Shown here piece after piece: positions 1-6,527 of a stretch of 18,966 bases of DNA (position 1 is the stretch's first letter; each line of letters begins with the position of its first letter). Source of the stretch: Candidatus Iainarchaeum sp. (GTDB lineage Archaea; Iainarchaeota; Iainarchaeia; Iainarchaeales; GCA-2688035); assembly GCA_017608725.1 (NCBI GenBank), contig JAFCFG010000004.1, positions 1 through 18,966 on the forward strand, given 5' to 3'. A program made the translations under genes and the position numbers. The notes under the pieces were generated by a model. The model had not been told where the DNA came from. It ran no database searches and was given only the letters and a program-made list of their open reading frames with translations.

Positions 1-91
1 GCCATTCCCTTCTCAGGATAAGCACAGCAATCTCTCCAACAGTTTTGTCCTTTAGCGTCCAAAGCCTTGGCATTGTTATCGCGTTGTTCAT
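1..91 (-). CDS. Partial CDS, 5' end of a possible winged-helix regulator
   Basis: An open frame starts with ATG at 91-89 and reads 30 codons to the left edge of the window without a stop, beginning MNNAITMPRLWTLKDKTV. The segment KTVGEIAVLILRREW resembles the start of the helix-turn-helix region of the regulator at 2877-3302 (IKVKDAIVTVLGFRWPLS) in spacing and hydrophobic pattern, so the two may be paralogues. There is no clear Shine-Dalgarno site; the bases before the ATG are G-rich. The inserted transposon begins about 73 bp upstream of the start codon, so its promoter region may have been altered. Only a third or less of the protein is visible, so the family call is an inference. Confidence 0.4.
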   Translation of the reverse strand, partial: MNNAITMPRLWTLKDKTVGEIAVLILRREW

Positions 92-165
92 TTCCCGCCC
101 CACAAAACAACCTACCGCTTGTAATAACTTGCGAAAGCCCGCCTTTTTAAGGCTATCGAATAGCC

Positions 166-195
166 CAGTACTTCCGCAAGCAGGTTTCTGATTAG
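166..195 (+). repeat. Left terminal inverted repeat of the IS
   Basis: This stretch pairs with the reverse complement of 1505-1530. The first 15 bases match at 12 positions, followed by a 4-base difference in length and a 7-base perfect match (TGATTAG). Immediately outside lies a perfect 6-bp inverted repeat, GGCTAT-CGA-ATAGCC (151-165). Confidence 0.5.
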
Positions 196-273
196 CTGAT
201 TCCGATAGTTTTATTTTAGTGGGAGAACTACACCTGTAAAGACGTGCTCTAGGGCACATACAGGAGGTTCTCC

Positions 274-1348
274 ATGAACTTAACCCCCAACACTAATAAA
301 ATCATTATCTCTGGAAAACAATGTGGCATTATTCGTCGTTTTTTCTTCAAACGCCTTGGAATAAGCCCAAACTACAACAGCAGGCACAAGCTTGGATTGC
401 TGTTTCAACTCTTGTTATATATGTTTGTTAACCAGCTGTCTGCTGAGGAAGTAAGCAGCCAGCTCAAAATAGAGTGTTCTGAGACAATGGTTGCTTCAGC
501 AGACACACTGCTGAGAAGATTAAAACAAACAAACAGCAAGTTGTTGCGCAAGTCATTTAACTCAACTGTTAAAAGAATGCGAAAAGGACACAACAAGCAG
601 CGTTACACGATAGCCATCGACTACCATAATATCCCGTACTACGGGGACAAAAACAGCCCATATGTTAGAGGAACGAAAAGACAGAGGGGGAACAAACTAC
701 TGCCATCAATTCGCTACACTGGAAATCGTTGACGGTGACTGCAGGCTAACACTTGCAGTAAGAAAACTCTCGGTAGATAACGACAGTAAAGCAGCAGTAG
801 TAGAAGAACTTGTTAAGATAGCGCGTAAACATGCTCAAATCGCTTGTACGCTGCTGGATAGGGCATTCTACAACGTTGCATGCATCAAAACACTGAAGCT
901 ACTGCGGGTCAAGTTTGTGATAGCAGTGCAGAGAGACAAAGCAGTGAAACGGGTCATCGAAGAGCATTCATTCAAGCTGCCTGCAGTTGTACAGCACTGC
1001 ATTGGCAAGCAGGAAACATTCAACCTGTGCATGATACGCGACAAGAAAACCAAGGATGTATACTGCTTTGCAACAAACATCCAGAGTGATGACGCACACT
1101 GCATCAACGAGTTGTATAGGAAGCGATGAAGCATTGAAACAGGCTACAAAACCAAAAAACAGTTTAGAGCAAAAACAAGCACACGAAACAACACAGTACG
1201 CATGCTCTACTTTTACATGGAATGCCTCCTATACAACGCATGGTACAACGTGAAAAATGCAGTAGCAACAACGGTTGCAACATTCAAAAAGCTTGTTGAA
1301 AAGCTGGCAGTTGCAAGACTCACAAGCCCTGACAAAACAGACACATAG
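274..1348 (+). pseudogene. Transposase, IS4-superfamily DDE, frameshifted with a premature stop
   Basis: Reading from ATG 274, after a canonical GGAGG at 263-267, the frame shows IAIDYHNIPYYG with the first catalytic Asp. The reading then has to shift by one base at the GGGGG run at 686-690. It continues in the second frame through LLDRAFYN (second Asp) to YRKR-stop at 1127-1129. The same frame then resumes directly as SIETGYKTKK and runs to TAG at 1346-1348. Across that stop the residues fit the IS4-type Y(2)R(3)E(6)K signature exactly, with TGA replacing what is usually a Trp codon (TGG). Removing one base gives a protein of about 357 aa, a normal family length. All DDE residues survive, so inactivation looks recent. 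A hairpin-like GTGC...GCAC (243-256) precedes the ribosome site. A sequencing error could explain the homopolymer shift but not easily the TGA. Confidence 0.85.
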
Positions 1349-1504
1349 CAAGCATCCCCCTGAACACATGACCTCCTAGTAGCCATCAGCATGCCTGAGA
1401 AAGCCTACATCTGCCGTTCATTGATGCCCACAGCAAACATACACCCCAACAAACAGAAAAAAACAACCCAAAAAAGCACTACCAAGAAACCACAAATAGG
1501 CCTC

Positions 1505-1530
1505 CTAATCAAACACTTGCGAATCTACTG
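1505..1530 (-). repeat. Right terminal inverted repeat of the IS
   Basis: Read on the minus strand it begins CAGTAGATTCGCAAG and ends TGATTAG, matching the left end at 166-195 with three mismatches in the first 15 bases and a 4-base gap. It is followed on the plus strand by TATAG, of which ATAG is also found just outside the left end. Confidence 0.5.
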
Positions 1531-1563
1531 TATAGTCAACATAGGTTTATAGTTAATCTAGAA

Positions 1564-2655
1564 TTAGCTTTTTATCGGACCTTCGCATTTAATGGCAGCC
1601 TTGATACCACTATATCCAAAGATATCAGTATAATTAAAACTGATCTGGGCGTTCTTGAGGTAGTTTCCAATATCACACTTATTAGTTGCACAATTAGGTT
1701 TTATTGTTATTGTAGTTCCTGCTAAGACTGTGATTGGATTATCAAGCGGATTTGCAAGGGTACTTGAATTTATAGTTCCCCCTATAAAGTTTGAACCGTC
1801 AACTGAAGCACCTTCTATAGTAATATTGCCCCCTGTTCCATTCTGCAAAACAATATTTTTGTTTGTAGAAGTGATTTGAACACTCTTGACTATCAATCTG
1901 TCGGGTCTACTTGAGATGCAACCTGTTTTTGTAGCTTTGGGAACAGTTCCTTCACAAACAATTTTGGCTTTTCGCTCAAAACCAACTTGATCAGCATAAT
2001 TAATTTCAATCTCTCCAGAAATTGTAGCATTTGCAGTACAACTTGGGCAATATGGCAAAAGCTTAAATGAACCTCCAGCAATTATCCCACCGCTTTCAAT
2101 TTGCTCATAGAGTGGAGGCTCTAAAGAAACACTTTCAAACGTTGTCCCATCTACTGTTCGCCATTTTATGGTTATAATGCCACCTGTTGCATTTTGCAAT
2201 TCAATTTCTTGTTTAATCGGAGTAATTGTGGAACTAATAACTCGTAGTTTTTGTGGGTTACTTGAAGTACACACTACCGTTGAAGCGGGAACATCATTTT
2301 CACCAGAATCGGGCACGCTATTTCCATTAGACTTTAATTTTGCGCATACAGGTTGTTGGGTATCAGGATTAAGCCAAACAATTAGTTTTAAATTCTCCTC
2401 ACTAATCTCAGCCCTCCAATAAGAGCGCACTTCCATTTGTTGACCACATTCAGCACGAATACTTGAAATGTTATTATTAATCGCCTCTGCACTCCACAGT
2501 GCAGCACTGATTTCAGCATTTGGATATTCTCTCAAAAACTGTTGAACCTGCGGAAGTGCCCTTACAATTGGGGTGATATCTTGAGGTTGGCTTTGGTCAA
2601 CGCACCCACTAATAAGGAGCAAGAGGATTAACGCCACGAAAATAAATCCTTTCAT
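1564..2655 (-). CDS. Secreted lipoprotein with two tandem Cys-containing repeats
   Basis: This 363-aa protein starts MKGFIFVALILLLLISGCVD: a lysine, a hydrophobic core and a lipobox-like LISGC with Cys18, so it is predicted to be lipid-anchored outside the cell. Residues about 20-110 form a domain with Cys70 and Cys104. Two homologous units follow, about 129-234 and 246-358. Each begins C-x-SS-x-P, carries LQN(A/G)TGG and ITI, then VDG, two close cysteines, NY-D-x-x-G, and ends with CEG. The units look like beta-sandwich surface domains, with cysteines that could pair when exported. I do not recognise the family. It lies between the IS and a regulator gene on the same strand; 221 bp separate it from the upstream regulator, so it probably has its own promoter. 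Substrate or role is unknown. Confidence 0.8.
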   Translation of the reverse strand: MKGFIFVALILLLLISGCVDQSQPQDITPIVRALPQVQQFLREYPNAEISAALWSAEAINNNISSIRAECGQQMEVRSYWRAEISEENLKLIVWLNPDTQQPVCAKLKSNGNSVPDSGENDVPASTVVCTSSNPQKLRVISSTITPIKQEIELQNATGGIITIKWRTVDGTTFESVSLEPPLYEQIESGGIIAGGSFKLLPYCPSCTANATISGEIEINYADQVGFERKAKIVCEGTVPKATKTGCISSRPDRLIVKSVQITSTNKNIVLQNGTGGNITIEGASVDGSNFIGGTINSSTLANPLDNPITVLAGTTITIKPNCATNKCDIGNYLKNAQISFNYTDIFGYSGIKAAIKCEGPIKS

Positions 2656-2871
2656 ACCAGATTACCTTCTACGAAATCTTTATAAAAGTTCTACGATAGT
2701 TCTACTCTTCCTTAAAAGTTGGCAAAATAAAAAATCTATTGATGGACTGGTACGAAATAGTCTGAGCCAAACTCTTTTAATGCGAGTGCTAGCGAGCACA
2801 GCCCATATTGAGCAAAGCGAAATAAAGGCTTAATTCACCCCCAGAAATTTGCATGGTAGCTGGGCCGAGGG

Positions 2872-2887
2872 CGGCATCAGGATGCCG
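2872..2887. repeat. Perfect inverted repeat over a stop codon
   Basis: CGGCATC-AG-GATGCCG is a 7-bp perfect inverted repeat whose minus-strand reading contains the TGA stop of the regulator gene (2877-2879). No T-tract follows on the minus strand, so it is at best a weak terminator or mRNA 3'-end structure. Confidence 0.35.
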
Positions 2888-3302
2888 TAACCGCTTTGAT
2901 TTTGGCTGGGTTGAAAGTGGCAGTTATTGCCTGTGGATTGTTGCTGAATTCACTGCATTCCTGGGTGTAGGCCTGTTCAAGGTCCAATCCAAACTGCTTT
3001 ACCTTTCTAATCCAGTCAATGCTCAGGCAATACTCCTTTTTTTCTTTGACGACAACGCCCCTTTCAACCAATTCCTTTAGTGCTTTGTGAACGGCTTGGC
3101 AGGAAACCCTCATAGAATAATCCCTAACAACAGCAAAATAAACAGCCTTCAAACTCAATGGCCACCTAAAGCCGAGAACAGTGACAATGGCGTCCTTTAC
3201 TTTGATATCGCCGTTGAAGCCAGCAGGCAAAGCAAGCAAAAACAATTCAGGCACCCCCTTGGCAGGCAATTCAATCTTAGCCAAAGGTAAAACAATTAGC
3301 AA
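2877..3302 (-). CDS. Small winged-helix-type transcription regulator
   Basis: The 141-aa product contains a segment typical of archaeal winged-helix regulators at about residues 34-93. IKVKDAIVTVLGFRWPLSLK is followed by a putative recognition helix (VSCQAVHKALKELVERGVV) and a wing (VKEKKEYCLSIDWIRKVKQF). A short helical tail ends the protein. There is no in-frame ATG near the 5' end; the frame opens at TTG 3302. A TATA-like TTTTAAAA (3323-3330) is centred 24 nt upstream, which suits a leaderless TTG start, though an internal GTG 17 codons on is possible. It is divergent from the Lrp gene with about 150 bp between them. It may regulate itself or the downstream lipoprotein, which is an inference from position only. 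Confidence 0.65.
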   Translation of the reverse strand: MLIVLPLAKIELPAKGVPELFLLALPAGFNGDIKVKDAIVTVLGFRWPLSLKAVYFAVVRDYSMRVSCQAVHKALKELVERGVVVKEKKEYCLSIDWIRKVKQFGLDLEQAYTQECSEFSNNPQAITATFNPAKIKAVTAS

Positions 3303-3449
3303 TATATTGGGAAATAAAATGCTTTTAAAATTAATTTAAAAAGAATTTATCGAAATTCAAGTAAATTTAAAATGGTTTTTATTTACTAAATAATTAAAAT
3401 TATCCTTAATTTCAAGCACATATTTACTTTTTAATCGGTGAAAGTGAAA
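3303..3449. promoter_or_regulatory. Divergent AT-rich promoter region
   Basis: This AT-rich spacer separates two divergent regulator genes. For the minus gene, TTTTAAAA at 3323-3330 sits 24 nt before the TTG start. For the plus gene, TATTTA near 3421-3426 is about 26 nt before ATG 3450, and an alternative A/T box at 3389-3399 would give a short leader containing GGTGA. GTAAAT (3361-3366) and ATTTAC (3381-3386) form an inverted pair that could be a regulator operator; this last point is speculative. Confidence 0.45.
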
Positions 3450-3899
3450 ATGGATGTAAGGGACAAGGAAATACTGAACCTGCTTTCACGCAACCCAAAT
3501 ATCACCAGGGACGAGATAGCAAAAAAACTTGGATTAACCGGGCCGGCAATCACAAGCAGGATACAGAGAATGAAACAAAAAAAGATAATTTTGGGGACAC
3601 TCCCAATAATTGACTTGGCAAAGGCAGGCTATGACGTGACTGTAATAGTAAATATAAAAATAAAGAATGGAAAGCTTGAAGAAGCAGCCCAAAAATGGGG
3701 AAAGGACCCCAATGTCTGCTCCCTGCACAGAATAAGCGGAGAATACGACATGGTTCTTATAGCAAAATTCCACAACACAAAAGAACTAAACAAATGGAAC
3801 CAAAAAATAGCAGCGGACACAGAAAACATAGAGAGAACAAACACAAGCATTGTCTTTGAAACAGAAAAAGAGGGAGCAATACCAAACGAAATAACGTAG
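3450..3899 (+). CDS. Lrp/AsnC-family transcription regulator
   Basis: The product is about 149 aa from ATG 3450 (MDVRDKEILNLLSRNP), a standard Lrp opening. An N-terminal helix-turn-helix follows (ITRDEIAKKLGLTGPAITSRIQRM), then a C-terminal ligand-binding/oligomerisation domain of the RAM type. That domain has VIVNIKIKNGKLEEAA and a GEYDMVLIAKF core, in which the Gly-x-(Y/W)-D motif marks the effector site in this family. A GTG 12 bases upstream is in frame, but the GGTGA at 3437-3441 is spaced 8 nt from the ATG and fits a Shine-Dalgarno role, so I prefer ATG 3450. Such proteins sense amino acids or related metabolites and bind DNA as octamers or dimers. The target here is unknown. A pyrimidine-rich stretch follows the gene. 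Confidence 0.88.
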   Translation: MDVRDKEILNLLSRNPNITRDEIAKKLGLTGPAITSRIQRMKQKKIILGTLPIIDLAKAGYDVTVIVNIKIKNGKLEEAAQKWGKDPNVCSLHRISGEYDMVLIAKFHNTKELNKWNQKIAADTENIERTNTSIVFETEKEGAIPNEIT

Positions 3900-3943
3900 T
3901 CTAAAGGGTGCCCGGCTGCAGTGGCTGAATTGAATTTAAGCAG

Positions 3944-3970
3944 AAATTTTACCTTTTTCCCTCTTTGCCC
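3944..3970 (+). terminator. T-rich probable archaeal terminator after the Lrp gene
   Basis: Runs of T interrupted by C (ATTTTACCTTTTTCCCTCTTT) lie about 45-70 nt after the stop codon of the Lrp gene. Archaeal RNA polymerase can terminate at such U-rich stretches without a hairpin. No other feature explains this bias. Confidence 0.35.
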
Positions 3971-4056
3971 CGTTCAGCTTTTCCATATCCCCTTTTGTCT
4001 TTTTTATTCGGCATACTATCCTGGATAAATACTTGCAGTTATTTACACCTTTCTGG

Positions 4057-4132
4057 CAGGGTGCTGAATACTTTTAAGGTTAATCCCATTAACCCCCCCA
4101 ATTCCAGAGACATTAGGCAGCCTTCTGGGCTG
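4057..4132 (+). repeat. Intergenic repeat copy A (TATA box plus hairpin), possible small RNA gene
   Basis: From CAGGGTG at 4057 this matches 14205-14283 closely. Shared parts are GAATACTTTTAA, the palindrome TTAAT-N3-ATTAA (4079-4092, with differing centre bases), a variable C-rich 7-nt spacer, and the block AATTCCAGAGA-Y-ATTAGGCAGCC. The TATA-like CTTTTAA (4071-4077) is centred about 27 nt before 4101, the start of the conserved block, so a transcript would begin there. It would contain CAGCC-TTCTG-GGCTG, a perfect 5-bp hairpin. In this copy the transcript would run antisense into the 3' end of the GH130 gene. A small RNA is an inference; a mobile or regulatory repeat is the alternative. Confidence 0.6.
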
Positions 4133-4143
4133 GAAAAAAGGGT

Positions 4144-4166
4144 TTAATAGTAATGCATGCTATTAA
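4144..4166. repeat. Inverted repeat at the 3' end of the GH130 gene
   Basis: TTAATAG (4144-4150) and CTATTAA (4160-4166) form a perfect 7-bp inverted repeat around a 9-nt loop. It includes the TAA stop and the last six codons of the GH130 gene. It could end or stabilise the transcripts on either strand, including any transcript from the repeat just to its left. Confidence 0.35.
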
Positions 4167-5244
4167 GGACTTGCTTCAGGGAAACTCTCTTTACTGCAAT
4201 TACCCTGTCGGCTGCACCATAGTAAACCAGCAGGGCCTTGCCATCCAGGTCTGGAACAACAGCAGTTGCAAAAACAACGTTGTTGACAAAGCCCTTTTTC
4301 TCAAATCCATTCTTTGGAGAGAACAGCGGTTTTTTTGGGGGAGACCTTGCAATTACCTTCTCCGGATTTTTCAGGTCAAGCAACAGGGCGCCTGCCCTGT
4401 AAACATTTTTCCCATTAAGCCGCTCTACTCCGTGGTAGATTTCAAGCCAGCCTTCCCTGGTTTTTAGGGGAACAGCACCTGCCCCCACTTTGTAGCTGTC
4501 CCAGGCCTCTGCTCTTGGGTGCACAATTGTCTTCTCCCTGCCCCAAAAAAGAAGGTCCCTTGAATAAGATATCCAAATGCTTGGCCTGCTGAATTCAAAG
4601 AAACCCCTGGGCCTGTGCAATGCAACATACTTTCCGTTTATTTTCTCCGGGAAAAGCACTACATCCTTATTCTCTTCCCTGAATATTATTCCCAGCCTTC
4701 TCCAATTGCAAAGGTTTTTGGAGATAGCCAGGGAAGTGCTAACTCCCTCGTGCAAAGAAACAGTTACATAGGTCATGGCATATTCTCCAGACAGCTTCGT
4801 TATTCTTGGGTCTTCCACCCCATATTGCCCCTCTTCTGCTGTTCCGGTAAAGAAAGGCTTCTGGGTTATTGATTCAACGCCAAAACCGTCTTTGGATAGA
4901 ATTATTTTTCGAAAATGGGAGATTGTTGTAAGCCTGCAGGTCCTATCCCTGAGGTAAAGCAGCCCCTTGGTTTTCCAAGCAATGTCCCCCTCAGATATCT
5001 TTTCAGGGGCAAATTTCCCCCTGCCAGCTATCACTGGGCAATGGAAAGAGCCCTTTCTCTTTTGCACTGTCTGCTCTGCAACCCTTGCAAGCAGCATTAT
5101 CTTCCTGTTTGGCAACCTTACAGCTGCTGGGTTAAATGCCCCCAGAACCTGGCAATCAGGGAAAGATGGCAGAATGTCCCTAGGGGTTACTAAAAGTTTT
5201 CTGCTGTCCGGCATTTTGAACCCATTGGTAATAAACAACTCCAC
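4144..5244 (-). CDS. Glycoside hydrolase family 130 (beta-mannoside phosphorylase type)
   Basis: The 366-aa product has the five-bladed-propeller signatures of GH130. These are FNPAAVRL (about 38-45), GQYGVEDPRIT (139-149, with the family's general-acid Asp in EDPR), DVVLFPEKINGKYVALHRP (194-212), GAGAVPLKTREGWLEIYHG (254-272) and LVYYGAADRVIAV (339-351). Most characterised members reversibly phosphorolyse beta-1,2- or beta-1,4-linked mannosides to mannose 1-phosphate; some act as hydrolases. There is no signal peptide, so it is cytoplasmic. It would link mannan or N-glycan scraps to sugar-phosphate metabolism, or work in reverse in glycan synthesis. The open frame begins at GTG 5244. The TATA-like box at 5256-5263 would start transcription near 5233, which would favour the in-frame ATG at 5214. 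The exact substrate cannot be read from the sequence. Confidence 0.85.
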   Translation of the reverse strand: MELFITNGFKMPDSRKLLVTPRDILPSFPDCQVLGAFNPAAVRLPNRKIMLLARVAEQTVQKRKGSFHCPVIAGRGKFAPEKISEGDIAWKTKGLLYLRDRTCRLTTISHFRKIILSKDGFGVESITQKPFFTGTAEEGQYGVEDPRITKLSGEYAMTYVTVSLHEGVSTSLAISKNLCNWRRLGIIFREENKDVVLFPEKINGKYVALHRPRGFFEFSRPSIWISYSRDLLFWGREKTIVHPRAEAWDSYKVGAGAVPLKTREGWLEIYHGVERLNGKNVYRAGALLLDLKNPEKVIARSPPKKPLFSPKNGFEKKGFVNNVVFATAVVPDLDGKALLVYYGAADRVIAVKRVSLKQVLNSMHYY

Positions 5245-5255
5245 CTTTATATTTG

Positions 5256-5263
5256 TTTATAAA
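5256..5263. promoter_or_regulatory. Palindromic TATA box between divergent genes
   Basis: TTTATAAA is a self-complementary TATA box. Its centre lies 24.5 and 27.5 nt before the two adjacent ATGs of the plus-strand gene (5284, 5287), a leaderless arrangement. Read the other way it would start transcription near 5233, inside the annotated GTG start of the GH130 gene but upstream of its ATG at 5214. A second A/T box (5246-5255) may serve the minus strand. Confidence 0.5.
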
Positions 5264-5283
5264 TTATTCCCATTTCCAAGATA

Positions 5284-5721
5284 ATGATGCTCAGCAAAAA
5301 ACAGAAGGGAATTGCAATGGCATACCTTGCCCTGCAGGTTGTCATCTGGGCAAAGAGCGTGCTGTTTTTCGCCTGGTTTGGATTTGGGAAGTCAGGCGAG
5401 TTCAACCTGCATGCCTTCCCCGAAAACGCGATATTGTTTGACTACTATTTTCACAGCACAATGCACGTTTTAATTGGGGTACTTGCACTGCTGCTTGGAG
5501 CAAGCTTTGAGAGAATTGGGTGGCAGAAGCTTGTTGCAATCGTCCTGGCAGCCGTTGCAATACACAATGTAGCTTACTGGTTTACTGCAACACACCCAAG
5601 CATTTGGCACAGTATCTTTGACTTTGCAAGGGACAGCGTTCTGCTTGGCATATTCGTTTTGGCAGGCTTTGGACTGAAAAGCGTTTTGGAAAAGGTAAAT
5701 AACAGGAGGCAAAAGAATTAA
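5284..5721 (+). CDS. Small integral membrane protein, unknown function
   Basis: The 145-aa product has about four hydrophobic segments, near residues 10-30, 55-76, 80-100 and 112-132, and a basic C-terminus (VNNRRQKN). Between the first two lies a polar loop with FDYYFHSTMH, and another loop holds AYWFTATHPSIWHS. The several His, Tyr and Trp residues near membrane edges could bind a metal or ligand, but I recognise no family. ATG 5284 is followed directly by another ATG, and a TATA box is correctly placed for leaderless expression. It shares its upstream region with the GH130 gene, which may mean shared control. Its stop codon overlaps the likely promoter of the next gene. Confidence 0.7.
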   Translation: MMLSKKQKGIAMAYLALQVVIWAKSVLFFAWFGFGKSGEFNLHAFPENAILFDYYFHSTMHVLIGVLALLLGASFERIGWQKLVAIVLAAVAIHNVAYWFTATHPSIWHSIFDFARDSVLLGIFVLAGFGLKSVLEKVNNRRQKN

Positions 5722-5726
5722 ATTCC
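5715..5726 (+). promoter_or_regulatory. TATA-like box for the RNase H-like gene
   Basis: GAATTAAATTCC, with core TTAAAT at 5718-5723, is centred about 27 nt before ATG 5748, the spacing expected for a leaderless archaeal transcript. It overlaps the stop codon of the preceding gene. Confidence 0.4.
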
Positions 5727-5747
5727 CGGAAGGGCTTCTTTTTTGCA

Positions 5748-6494
5748 ATGCAATGCATGTTAAATTTTGCAGAGGAAGAAAAAGGCAAAGTGCTTGCCTT
5801 CCTCAAACAATTTCCCGGGAAGGAAACAAAGACAAGGTTTGAGGAATTTAGATGCAAGGTTGGGAAGAGCACTGTTACGCTTTACAACAGTGGCAAGCTC
5901 GTTGTGCAGGGGAAGGATTCTGAAAAAGTGAAAGAAAGGATTTTAAAGGGCATTGAATTGGACAGAGAACTGATTCTGGGCATTGACGAGGCAGGAAGGG
6001 GGGAGGATTTTGGCCCAATGGTTGTTGCAGCAGTGCTGGCTGACTCAAGCAAAATGCGGGGGCTAAGGGACAGCAAAAAGGTAAAGAGGCTGGAGGAGAA
6101 GAGGAAGCTGGTTGAAAGGAATGCAGTGGCCACAGCTGTTTTTAAAATTGAAGCAAGGGAAATAGATGGGCTGAGGAAAAAGGGGATGAACCTGAACCAG
6201 ATTGAAGCAAGGGCAATAAATGCATTGGCTGATTCCTTTTTGGGAATTGGAAAGGTAAGGGTTTTGGTTGACGGAAGCCCATTGAAGGGGGCAAGGAAGG
6301 GCATTGAGTTCATTGTAAAGGGCGATGACAAGAATGCAGTTATTGGAGCAGCTTCTGTTGTTGCAAAGAGTGAAAGGAACAAAGGCGGCAAGGAAAAAAG
6401 GCTTAGTTGGGGAAAGAAAAGCACAGGGCAGAAAAGGACGTCTGCGAAAGAAAAAAAGCCCGGGGGAGATAATCTGGATGAAAGAAAAGGATGA
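5748..6494 (+). CDS. Ribonuclease HII/HIII-like protein with aberrant C-terminus
   Basis: RNase HII/HIII enzymes cut the RNA strand of RNA-DNA hybrids. Residues about 1-65 form an extra N-terminal domain (VTLYNSGKLVVQGKD) resembling the TBP-like substrate-binding domain of RNase HIII. The catalytic fold then starts with GIDEAGRGEDFGP (Asp80, Glu81), followed by VLVDGSP (Asp175) and AASVVAKSER (about 204-213). Family members usually have Asp after the Arg of this last motif; here it is Asn. The remaining 35 residues are lysine-rich and match no family C-terminus I know, for example there is no GSGYPSD-type segment. A second frame stays open to 6531 and ends in KSPGEIIWMKEKD-type sequence, so a frameshift after about 6380 is possible. 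Start is ATG 5748, or ATG 5757 three codons on. Activity is therefore doubtful. Confidence 0.75.
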   Translation: MQCMLNFAEEEKGKVLAFLKQFPGKETKTRFEEFRCKVGKSTVTLYNSGKLVVQGKDSEKVKERILKGIELDRELILGIDEAGRGEDFGPMVVAAVLADSSKMRGLRDSKKVKRLEEKRKLVERNAVATAVFKIEAREIDGLRKKGMNLNQIEARAINALADSFLGIGKVRVLVDGSPLKGARKGIEFIVKGDDKNAVIGAASVVAKSERNKGGKEKRLSWGKKSTGQKRTSAKEKKPGGDNLDERKG

Positions 6495-6527
6495 AAGCGC
6501 GAAAATGAAAAAAGGCAGGGGGGAGGA

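Larger units (their letters stand above)
164..1531 (+). mobile_element. IS element, IS4 superfamily (ISH3-like), inactivated
   Basis: The element contains one transposase gene (274-1348) between imperfect terminal inverted repeats. The left end at 166-195 and the reverse complement of 1505-1530 share CAGTA, then CGCAAG, then TGATTAG, with a 4-base gap before the last block. The tetranucleotide ATAG flanks both sides (160-163 and 1532-1535) and may be the target-site duplication. The length of about 1.37 kb suits ISH3-type elements. About 180 bp between the transposase stop and the right end holds no gene. Exact ends are uncertain by a base or two. The transposase carries two lesions, so the copy is probably no longer autonomous. 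Confidence 0.6.

Noticed and set aside
1127..1129. TGA read as Trp (alternative genetic code)
   Set aside because: Several other genes in the window end in TGA at sensible positions, and the transposase also has a frameshift, so simple decay is the better explanation.
2656..2876. Possible RNA gene in the 221-nt gap, because of inverted repeats such as GTGCT-AGCG-AGCAC
   Set aside because: No tRNA-like, box C/D or H/ACA signature was found; the repeats are short and isolated.
3940..4012. Tiny minus-strand basic peptide frame (about 21 codons)
   Set aside because: The purine-rich complement of a T-rich terminator easily gives Lys/Arg/Glu codons; there is no supporting homology.
3965..4147. 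Plus-strand frame of 60 codons through repeat copy A, with NSRDIRQP also present in copy B
   Set aside because: The two copies differ by one base in the spacer, so the upstream frames do not match. Conservation follows the DNA/RNA structure and not a shared protein.
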